Below, in pieces: positions 1 through 4,807 of a DNA stretch of 10,060 bases. The notes under the pieces are model-generated. The model was not told the DNA's origin. It saw nothing but the letters and a program-made list of their open reading frames with translations, and ran no database searches. The position numbers and the translations under genes are program-made. The stretch is from an uncultured Eubacteriales bacterium. Its GTDB lineage: Bacteria; Bacillota; Clostridia; Peptostreptococcales; Anaerovoracaceae. The DNA lies in contig UQOC01000070.1 of the NCBI GenBank assembly GCA_900542565.1, positions 1 to 10,060 on the forward strand, given 5' to 3'. How positions within the stretch are numbered: position 1 is the stretch's first letter; each line of letters starts with the position of its first letter.

Positions 1-84
1 AATGTTCTCTGCTTCTTTTTTTATTCAGTTGTAACATATCTATTGTAAACCTACAGCTTGTGATTATGAATTTTTCTGCGCATA

Positions 85-113
85 TTGACTGGGTGGCATA
101 AAATGAGTATAAT
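85..113 (+). promoter_or_regulatory. Sigma-A promoter of the toxin-antitoxin operon
   Basis: TTGACT at 85-90 and a perfect TATAAT at 108-113 are separated by 17 bases. This is a near-consensus vegetative promoter, with the start of transcription expected near 120 and the antitoxin start codon at 157. Antitoxins of this type usually repress their own promoter, but I see no strong palindrome over this one. Confidence 0.75.
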
Positions 114-156
114 ATGGTTAGAATACTGCTACCAAATGCAAACAGGAGGTGTGACT

Positions 157-423
157 ATGAATATTCGTCCATCCGCAGCAATCCGCCAGAATTATAACGA
201 GATTGCAGAAATGTGCAGAAAGACCGCAGAGCCGGTATTCCTTACCAAGAATGGCGAGGGAGATCTGGTTGTTATGGATATTGAAACTTACAACCGCAGG
301 GAGAAGATGCTGAAACTCCGTGAGGAACTGCTTGCGGTTGAGGAGGACAGAATAGCGGGAAGAACTGGCTGTACGCTTGATGAACTGGACGCTTATCTTG
401 ATGAAGTGATTGCAGAGGTATAG
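157..423 (+). CDS. Phd/YefM-type antitoxin
   Basis: An 88-residue antitoxin of a type II toxin-antitoxin pair. The N-terminal half (about residues 1-55) has the Phd/YefM layout: a start resembling IRPSAAIRQNYNEI, then a strand-turn with PVFLTKNGEGDLVVM, then a helix around DIETYNRREKML. This part normally dimerises and binds the operator. The acidic C-terminal tail (ELDAYLDEVIAEV) is the kind that wraps around and blocks the toxin. I chose the ATG at 157 because a perfect AGGAGG lies at 144-149, seven bases upstream. A longer frame opening at 85 would begin inside the promoter's -35 box. The toxin gene follows after three bases, so the two are translated together. Family assignment rests on pattern recognition. 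Confidence 0.85.
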   Translation: MNIRPSAAIRQNYNEIAEMCRKTAEPVFLTKNGEGDLVVMDIETYNRREKMLKLREELLAVEEDRIAGRTGCTLDELDAYLDEVIAEV

Positions 424-426
424 CGT

Positions 427-744
427 ATGGCAGCAAACAGCAAGTACAAAGTCATTGTTTCCGACAGAGCAAAGAGAATGTTAGGGACGCACATCCGTTT
501 TATGGCACAGGTCAATAAAGAGGCAGCAGCGGCAAAGAAAAAAGAGATTATGGCAGCAATGCGCTCTTTAAAGCAGATGCCACAGCGTTTCTCCTACTTT
601 GAGGAACTGTATATCACGCCCAATAAATATCACAAGATGTTCATTGAGAAGTGGTATCTTGTCCTTTATCAAATCCAAGATGATACGGTCTATGTAGAAT
701 ATATCCTTGACTGCCGCAAGGATTACAGTTGGCTTATTAAATAA
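427..744 (+). CDS. RelE/ParE-family toxin
   Basis: A 105-residue protein of the RelE/ParE toxin fold, starting three bases after the antitoxin stop codon. The order fits the family: a first strand (YKVIVSDRAKRML), two helices rich in Lys and Ala (about residues 22-50), then strands around YHKMFIEKWYLVLYQI and a final strand VYVEYILDCRKDYSWL. Members are either ribosome-dependent mRNA endonucleases (RelE) or gyrase inhibitors (ParE). The residues seen do not let me decide which. Basic residues and the C-terminal RKDY would suit a RelE-type nuclease. The gene is full length and intact, so the module is probably functional. Antitoxin partner and shared promoter lie directly upstream. No clear terminator follows; the short GCGT...ACGC pairing near 787-802 is weak. 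Confidence 0.82.
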   Translation: MAANSKYKVIVSDRAKRMLGTHIRFMAQVNKEAAAAKKKEIMAAMRSLKQMPQRFSYFEELYITPNKYHKMFIEKWYLVLYQIQDDTVYVEYILDCRKDYSWLIK

Positions 745-800
745 CAACCGAATATTAGGATGAAAATCGTTACTTAATTACAAGTGGCGTTTTTTATGAC

Positions 801-851
801 GCTTTAGCAAAGAAATCCGCCAGTTAAACTGGTGGAGTAAGCGGCTTTAGC
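801..851. repeat. Palindromic hairpin flanked by GCTTTAGC repeats, IS200/IS605-end-like
   Basis: TCCGCCAGT at 816-824 and ACTGGTGGA at 828-836 pair as nine base pairs (one G-T) around a TAA loop. The hairpin sits between two direct copies of GCTTTAGC at 801-808 and 844-851. Short subterminal hairpins like this occur at the ends of IS200/IS605 elements, and the sequence resembles such ends by eye. There is no tnpA or tnpB here, so at most this is a remnant or a non-autonomous end. Confidence 0.3.
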
Positions 852-859
852 TTTAAGTA

Positions 860-928
860 AAAAATCTCCTGTGTTAAGATTAAGTCGGTTCCCCAACCGC
901 AAATAATCTTAGCGCAAAGGAGATTTTT
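860..928 (+). promoter_or_regulatory. Three-tier RNA hairpin that sequesters a Shine-Dalgarno
   Basis: Three nested perfect stems are visible. AAAAATCTCC (860-869) pairs with GGAGATTTTT (919-928), TAAGATTA (875-882) with TAATCTTA (904-911), and CGGTT (886-890) with AACCG (895-899) around a CCCC loop. Internal loops separate the tiers. The GGAG at 919-922, ten bases before an ATG at 932, is entirely within the outer stem, so the folded RNA would hide it. The structure could be a cis-acting translational switch, or alternatively the inverted-repeat core of a small non-autonomous element. I do not recognise it as a known riboswitch class. Confidence 0.45.
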
Positions 929-931
929 AAC

Positions 932-1098
932 ATGAATAAAAGTGGCCGTCTGAAAAGTATCCTGACAATTATCGCATTCAAACTCCCAGGGAGCTTATAG
1001 AGGATGAGTACTATGGAGCAATGGTGCCACACGGAATGCATCTGCCTGCTATCGAAAAAATGACGAAAGAAAGGGGGCTGCCGCTCCGGCCGGCCTGA
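932..1098 (+). pseudogene. Frame-disrupted small coding remnant
   Basis: From the ATG at 932, behind the GGAG buried in the preceding hairpin, a 22-codon frame starts MNKSGRLKSIL and stops at TAG 998-1000. In another frame, the bases from 940 to 1098 read as 52 convincing, hydrophilic, protein-like codons with stretches such as RIQTPRELIEDEYYGAMV and MHLPAIEKMTKERG, ending at TGA 1096-1098, with no start codon of its own at the front. The overlap suggests a small gene broken by a frameshift or by recombination near 932-960. I do not recognise the protein. The end overlaps the minus-strand terminator hairpin at 1073-1122. It could also be two unrelated chance frames. Confidence 0.25.
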
Positions 1099-1122
1099 TC
1101 GGCCAGCTGTGAGGCAGCCCCC
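1061..1122 (-). terminator. Rho-independent terminator of the 62-aa membrane protein gene
   Basis: Read on the minus strand, a perfect ten-pair GC-rich stem (arms 1113-1122 and 1073-1082, GGGGGCTGCC type) is followed by a T-rich tail (TTTCTTTCG). The large loop contains further GGCC self-complementary blocks (1089-1104). It lies 13 bases past the stop codon of the gene at 1136-1324, so it is well placed to end that transcript. Confidence 0.6.
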
Positions 1123-1135
1123 GGCAAAGCAGTTT

Positions 1136-1324
1136 TTAATCTATCAAAAGGACGATCATAAAAAATAAGACAACGACAGCTCCAAATATCGATCCGATCG
1201 CATTGTGCAGACCTCCAAACCTTTCAGAGCGGCCCTGCCGCTTGAAAGCCCGGTATTCGCCTATGGAGATGGCTGCTATCATGACTAAGCCTATAAATGC
1301 GATAAAACACTCAAGAGGTCCCAT
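1136..1324 (-). CDS. Small two-helix membrane protein, unknown function
   Basis: A 62-residue protein with two hydrophobic segments: about residues 4-22 (ECFIAFIGLVMIAAISIG) and 44-61 (IGSIFGAVVVLFFMIVLL). A basic linker between them (YRAFKRQGRSERFGG) should face the cytoplasm, with both ends outside. I do not recognise a family. The gene is likely real. It has a good ribosome binding site (AAGGAGA, complement at about 1331-1337) seven bases before the ATG, a plausible promoter just upstream (1358-1386) and a strong terminator just after the stop. It appears to be a single-gene transcript. Size and topology resemble many small inner-membrane proteins of unknown role. Confidence 0.6.
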   Translation of the reverse strand: MGPLECFIAFIGLVMIAAISIGEYRAFKRQGRSERFGGLHNAIGSIFGAVVVLFFMIVLLID

Positions 1325-1357
1325 CTTACTTCTCCTTTTTCACTTCTATCCTATTAA

Positions 1358-1386
1358 CATATACGGATAAAACAGGGTTTTGTCAC
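1358..1386 (-). promoter_or_regulatory. Candidate promoter of the 62-aa gene
   Basis: On the minus strand GTGACA (complement at 1381-1386) and TATATG (complement at 1358-1363) are 17 bases apart, which puts the transcript start near 1351 and leaves a leader of about 27 bases. The match to consensus is partial (5/6 and 4/6). A second -35-like TTGACA, complement at 1482-1487, lies further upstream but has only a poor -10 partner. Confidence 0.4.
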
Positions 1387-1494
1387 AGATTTTTTTGGAT
1401 TTTTTTTAGTTCTTTCCTGCAGTATTCATGTCGCAATATTTGAGAAATATTTAACAATACCTTAACACAGCGGCCACCAAATGTCAACCTAAAC

Positions 1495-1534
1495 AAAAAA
1501 ACAGTATTCACCTCAAAAAAACAGTATTCACCTC
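1495..1534. repeat. Perfect 20-bp tandem duplication
   Basis: Two exact head-to-tail copies of a 20-base unit (seven A followed by CAGTATTCACCTC) lie at 1495-1514 and 1515-1534, directly after the stop codon of the minus-strand 270-aa gene. A third partial copy of the core CAGTATTCA occurs at 1420-1428. On the minus strand each copy ends in a run of seven T, so the repeat may help terminate that transcript, although no clear stem precedes the T-runs. Confidence 0.85.
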
Positions 1535-1541
1535 ACGGCAG

Positions 1542-2354
1542 TCAACAGCGAGAAAAGCGGCCCGCCTTTCCGCGGGACAGAGAGAAAGTCAGACAGCCGG
1601 CAGTCACCGTCAGCACATCAACAGCAGTGCGCAGAATAAGGTCCGGGATGTCAGCGTCGAATACCAGAGGCATAAAGAAGTTGAACAAGAGCAGATCAGC
1701 GCCGAACAGCAGAAGACCCAGGATCACCGTGCGGCCGGTCACAGAATCCGTCCTCACATGTCCGTTAAGCCATGTCAGCACCGCAGAGATCGCCGCACCT
1801 GTGATAAGGCACCAGATGACGGTCTCAAAAGGTCTTTCAGTGAAAGAAGAATAGATATCAAAGACGAAGTATTGCACTATACGGCCCGATATGAAGCACG
1901 CAGCGACCGAGATAAAAGAAATGATGTTAAACACCCGTTCTCTCCTGAGCGGCTTGCCATATCCGTCATTGCCGAAAAATGCTCCCAGGAGCAGTCCCAT
2001 GACCAGGAGGGCGAGGCTGTCCGCAAGAGGGTAGGTGATGCGGTCCATAGGGGCCACATGAGGCAGAGGCTCCCATAGATAGACGGTCCAGACAACGGTG
2101 CATGCAGCACCGTATTTAAGACCCTGCAGGAGTCTGTTTCCGCTGAGAGTATCTCTGATCAGCATGAACATGGAGGCGATGATAGAGTAGGCAAAAACAC
2201 CGTAGATGCAGAATACCATCGGCATGGTGCCGTTCTGCGCAAAGACGCTTGGCCCCAGGACCGTCTGCTCTCCGGCCGGTATCGAAAGCTGACCTATGAT
2301 ACGCACAGCCGTAGTGATCAGACCTGTGATGATGATCTTTAATACATTGCCCAT
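1542..2354 (-). CDS. Polytopic membrane protein of unknown function (about 8 TM)
   Basis: A 270-residue integral membrane protein. Hydrophobic segments are visible at about residues 4-24, 47-66, 78-95, 112-128, 142-162, 178-197, 209-230 and 240-258. Charged loops such as GNDGYGKPLRRER (129-141) separate them. I find no catalytic motif and do not recognise the family; transport or sensing roles are both possible. The start at ATG 2352-2354 is supported by an upstream GGAAGGG and by a promoter (2397-2425) that leaves a leader of roughly 35 bases. The gene stands alone: the next minus-strand gene begins about 220 bases further on and has its own signals. Confidence 0.6.
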   Translation of the reverse strand: MGNVLKIIITGLITTAVRIIGQLSIPAGEQTVLGPSVFAQNGTMPMVFCIYGVFAYSIIASMFMLIRDTLSGNRLLQGLKYGAACTVVWTVYLWEPLPHVAPMDRITYPLADSLALLVMGLLLGAFFGNDGYGKPLRRERVFNIISFISVAACFISGRIVQYFVFDIYSSFTERPFETVIWCLITGAAISAVLTWLNGHVRTDSVTGRTVILGLLLFGADLLLFNFFMPLVFDADIPDLILRTAVDVLTVTAGCLTFSLSRGKAGRFSRC

Positions 2355-2396
2355 GATGATAACATCCCTTCCGGTTCATTTTCTTATATTATGGAC

Positions 2397-2425
2397 AGTA
2401 TAAGGCAAGCGGGTGCTGAGGACAA
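2397..2425 (-). promoter_or_regulatory. Candidate promoter of the 270-aa membrane protein
   Basis: On the minus strand TTGTCC (complement at 2420-2425) and TATACT (complement at 2397-2402) are separated by exactly 17 bases. Both boxes are 4-5/6 matches to the vegetative consensus. The transcript would begin near 2390, about 35 bases before the ATG. Confidence 0.5.
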
Positions 2426-2516
2426 CCGGAGATGGATAAAGACATTGTAAAATCTGTGCAATTTATATCATTTTTATTATTGATACCGTGTCAAAACAGT
2501 GCCATATTACATTTGC

Positions 2517-2529
2517 TGACATAATGTCA
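2517..2529. promoter_or_regulatory. 13-bp perfect dyad, candidate operator
   Basis: TGACAT and ATGTCA are mirror-complementary around one central A. The AT-rich region around it also carries two direct copies of TGTCAAAAC (2489-2497 and 2525-2533), the second overlapping the dyad. It lies just upstream of the flavin reductase remnant and may be the operator left from the intact gene's control region. The regulator is unknown. Confidence 0.35.
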
Positions 2530-2551
2530 AAACGCACATGGCCATGGGTGA

Positions 2552-2860
2552 TCAGGACTGTTCAGCTACGAACGGGGTGATGCTGGAACACCTGTGATCT
2601 GCAAGGCTCCGCTTACCATGGAATGCAGCGTGGCAGATATCTACGATACACCTTGGTTTGAAAGCTTCATATGCTCTGTCGATAACACTTATGCAGATGA
2701 AAGATATCTGAACGAGGAGGGAAAGATCAGCTACGGGGATCTTAAACCGGTGCTGTTTGAATTTCCAACATATAAATACCTCAAGACCGGAGATGTGATA
2801 GGCAAATGCCTGTCGTTCAAAAAAGGTCATGAAGAAGATCAGCAAGAAGGAGATGTGTGA
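2552..2860 (+). pseudogene. 5'-truncated flavin reductase (FMN-binding) remnant
   Basis: The readable frame runs from just after an in-frame stop at 2549-2551 to TGA 2858-2860. It gives the C-terminal half of a flavin reductase-like, FMN-binding split-barrel protein: a KAPLTMECSV segment, a strand-turn ending in an ADERYLNEEGKISYGDLKPV-type block, then TYKYLKTGDVIGKC near the end. Full-length members usually have close to 190 residues; only about 100 codons remain here, so the FMN-contacting N-terminal half is missing. The first ATG/GTG candidate in frame is GTG 2594, with no good ribosome binding site. The sequence before 2552 turns AT-rich and non-coding, which points to a deletion near 2540-2552. 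The remnant ends two bases before the DUF362 start and carries that gene's ribosome binding site, so the pair was probably an operon. Confidence 0.6.
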
Positions 2861-2862
2861 CG

Positions 2863-3753
2863 ATGAAATCAAAAGTATATTTCTCAAGAGAAATCACGCC
2901 GGAAAAAGTTGTAGACATGTACCGGGCGCTGGGCATTGACCTGCCAGGAAAAGTGGCCGTAAAGGTACATACCGGTGAAAAGGGCAATCAGAACTTTCTG
3001 AGGCCGGAATTCTGGCGGCCCATGGTAGAGGCAGTCAATGGAACCATAGTAGAGTGCAATACCGCCTACGGTGATGCGGCAGGCGGCGTGAGAGACCACA
3101 CGGAATCTCATATGAAACTTCTGGAAGAACACCAATGGACAAAATACTTTGATGTGGACCTGATGTATGCAGAAGGTCCTGATCTTGTTTGGCCTATCCC
3201 AAACGGCAAGATCCTCAAAGAAAATCATGTGGGGAAGCACATAGCAGATTATGATTCCATGCTGGTGCTGGCGCATTTTAAAGGCCATCCCATGGGCGGG
3301 TACGGCGGAGCCCTTAAACAGCTTGCCATCGGCTGTGCTTCACGGGCAGGAAAAGCGCTGATACACTCGGCCGGCAAGACTGACGACCGTTTCAGGACAT
3401 GGGAGGAGCATGCCAGCAATGTGGTCTTTCCAGAGGCCATGGCAGATGCCGCATGCAGCATAGCAGAACATTTCAGGGACAGGATAGCCTTTATCAATGT
3501 AATGAAGAATCTGTCCGTGGACTGCGACTGCTGTGAGGTCGCAGAGGATCCATGCATGAAGGATATCGGCATACTGGCTTCCCTCGATCCGGTGGCCATA
3601 GATCAGGCATGTATCGACCTGGTGGCCGCATCCGATGATCCGGACAAAGAACATTTCATGGAGCGCGTAAACAGCCGAAACGGTATCCATACCATTGAAG
3701 CTGCTGCAGATCTTGGGTTCGGTACAAGAGAGTACGAGCTCATCGAACTGTAA
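2863..3753 (+). CDS. DUF362-domain protein (putative Fe-S center protein)
   Basis: A 296-residue protein of the DUF362 family, cytoplasmic, whose biochemical role is not established; relatives are often described as uncharacterised iron-sulfur center proteins. Recognisable blocks are an early VAVKVHTGEKGNQNFLRPEF (32-51), the Gly-rich core FKGHPMGGYGGALKQLAIG (139-157) and the C-terminal DIGILASLDPVAIDQACID (234-252). A Cys cluster C221, C223, C224 and C231 (CDCC...PC) precedes the last block and could ligate a metal or cluster. Unlike some members there is no added ferredoxin domain. I chose ATG 2863 over GTG 2857 because AAGGAG at 2847-2852 is ten bases away from the ATG but only four from the GTG. 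The upstream partner is a flavin reductase remnant. Its 3' end overlaps the convergent LysR gene by 14 bases. Confidence 0.75.
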   Translation: MKSKVYFSREITPEKVVDMYRALGIDLPGKVAVKVHTGEKGNQNFLRPEFWRPMVEAVNGTIVECNTAYGDAAGGVRDHTESHMKLLEEHQWTKYFDVDLMYAEGPDLVWPIPNGKILKENHVGKHIADYDSMLVLAHFKGHPMGGYGGALKQLAIGCASRAGKALIHSAGKTDDRFRTWEEHASNVVFPEAMADAACSIAEHFRDRIAFINVMKNLSVDCDCCEVAEDPCMKDIGILASLDPVAIDQACIDLVAASDDPDKEHFMERVNSRNGIHTIEAAADLGFGTREYELIEL

Positions 3754-4681
3754 ACGGCTGAGACCGGAAAAACTCCTGGACAAACTGGAGCATGGCATCC
3801 ATCTGTGGAGTTATCCACTTGTTCTTGTGGTAGAATAACTGACTGTACATGTATGTTTTTGGGGCGTCTGTTTCAATGACTGTCAGGTCTCCTTGCTTTA
3901 TCTTTTCTGCTGCACAGAAAAGTGGCAGGAAAGAAAGACCCATATCACGCTCGATGAGCCTTATGATGGTCTCAGGATTACCGAATTCTGCAACAGGTGA
4001 AACAGAAATGCCGCAGGCTGCCAGCAGACGGTCCAGCTCGATACGATAACCTTCATTTCTTTCTGTCAGGACAAAATCCTCCTCGGCGATCTGGCTGAGG
4101 GGGATCTTTTTATTTGGCCGGCCGGCAGGAACGATATCACCGGCATGCTTTTTTGACGCCACAAAGACTATTTCCTCACGCCTGAGTATCCGTCCGGTGA
4201 GTCCGGTTACCGGCGCTTTGTCGTTAAGATCAAAAAAGAAGTCGATCTGATTGTTGGCCACCATTTCTACCAGGGTATTTCTGGCACCGCCTGTATAAAC
4301 AGCAAATTGTACATCGGGATAGATGCTATGAAAATCGGCCAGCAGGTCGGGCAATATGCCGTTTGCAATAGATTCGACGCTTCCTATGCGCAGCAGACCG
4401 CTCAGCTGACGGCCGTCTATGCCTGCTGGGTTTTTTACTGCGGAGACAGCCTGAAGGCTGAGTTTTTCCATTTCATTGGCATAAAACAAAAATTCCCGTC
4501 CCGGCTGGGTTATCTGGATGGAACGGCCATATCTTTCAAATAGTCTTACTCCCAGTTCCTGCTCAAGCTGCTGTATCTGAAAAGATACATTGGACTGGGA
4601 ATATCCCAGCTTTTCTGCGGCTTTTGAAAAACTGCTCATTTCTGCTATGCACAAAAATGTCTTTATGTTGCGGAATTCCAT
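3740..4681 (-). CDS. LysR-family transcriptional regulator
   Basis: A 313-residue LysR-type regulator. The N-terminal winged helix-turn-helix (about residues 1-60) is classic: FRNIKTFLCIAE, then SFSKAAEKLGYSQSNVSFQI as the helix-turn-helix, then a linker with LEQELGVRLFERYGRSIQIT and PGREFL. Residues about 90-300 form the periplasmic-binding-protein-like co-inducer domain, starting LRIGSVESIANGILPDLL. The start codon at 4679-4681 has a perfect AGGAGG (complement at 4687-4692). The gene is divergent from the PLP decarboxylase at 4808, the usual arrangement of a LysR gene and its target, and a dyad with T-N11-A spacing lies between them. The co-inducer may therefore be the amino acid or its amine product, which is inference. 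Its 3' end overlaps the DUF362 gene by 14 bases. Confidence 0.93.
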   Translation of the reverse strand: MEFRNIKTFLCIAEMSSFSKAAEKLGYSQSNVSFQIQQLEQELGVRLFERYGRSIQITQPGREFLFYANEMEKLSLQAVSAVKNPAGIDGRQLSGLLRIGSVESIANGILPDLLADFHSIYPDVQFAVYTGGARNTLVEMVANNQIDFFFDLNDKAPVTGLTGRILRREEIVFVASKKHAGDIVPAGRPNKKIPLSQIAEEDFVLTERNEGYRIELDRLLAACGISVSPVAEFGNPETIIRLIERDMGLSFLPLFCAAEKIKQGDLTVIETDAPKTYMYSQLFYHKNKWITPQMDAMLQFVQEFFRSQPFTVR

Positions 4682-4705
4682 GGTAGCCTCCTATCAATAT
4701 CTTAG

Positions 4706-4752
4706 ATGAATATATAAAATTCATTAGTTAGACTGATGATAAATCTTATGCT
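4706..4752. promoter_or_regulatory. LysR operator dyad and weak decarboxylase promoter
   Basis: ATGAAT (4706-4711) and ATTCAT (4719-4724) form an inverted repeat with a seven-base AT-rich centre, and T4711 to A4723 gives the T-N11-A pattern typical of LysR sites. Directly downstream, a poor TTAGTT (4724-4729) and TATGCT (4747-4752) are 17 bases apart facing the decarboxylase. A weak -35 next to such a dyad suits activation by the LysR protein. Confidence 0.35.
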
Positions 4753-4807
4753 ACACTGTTTTCAGAAGATAGTCAAGGGAACAATATAATGACGGGGGAT
4801 ATAAAAG

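Larger units (their letters stand above)
745..1072. other. Stretch without an intact gene, rich in hairpins and remnants
   Basis: No complete gene is seen between the toxin and the minus-strand membrane protein. The stretch contains a nine-pair hairpin (816-836) flanked by two copies of GCTTTAGC (801-808 and 844-851), a three-tier hairpin (860-928), and a short coding remnant whose frame appears broken (932-1098). The density of inverted repeats next to a toxin-antitoxin pair suggests past mobile-element activity. No transposase gene is present. Confidence 0.5.

Noticed and set aside
85..156. Longer antitoxin starting at 85
   Set aside because: That start lies in the promoter's -35 box and has no ribosome binding site; ATG 157 has a perfect AGGAGG.
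1495..1534. CRISPR-like repeat
   Set aside because: Only two copies, directly adjacent, with no spacer between them; it is a simple tandem duplication.
1758..2078. Plus-strand ORFs opposite the 270-aa membrane protein gene
   Set aside because: Their products are charged and low in recognisable patterns, with no ribosome binding sites, while the minus-strand frame gives a regular eight-helix membrane protein with promoter and ribosome binding site.
2440..2530. Promoter for the flavin reductase remnant and DUF362 gene
   Set aside because: Several AT-rich hexamer pairs exist (for example TTGATA with TATTAC), but spacings of 15 or 19 bases make none convincing enough to list.
2594..2860. Intact 88-aa gene starting at GTG 2594
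   Set aside because: The product is only the C-terminal half of a flavin reductase, the GTG has no good ribosome binding site, and the reading frame extends upstream to a stop at 2549-2551 without a better start.
2884..3818. Several minus-strand ORFs across the DUF362 gene
   Set aside because: They are antisense shadows of a clear family member and show no protein-like conservation or ribosome binding sites.
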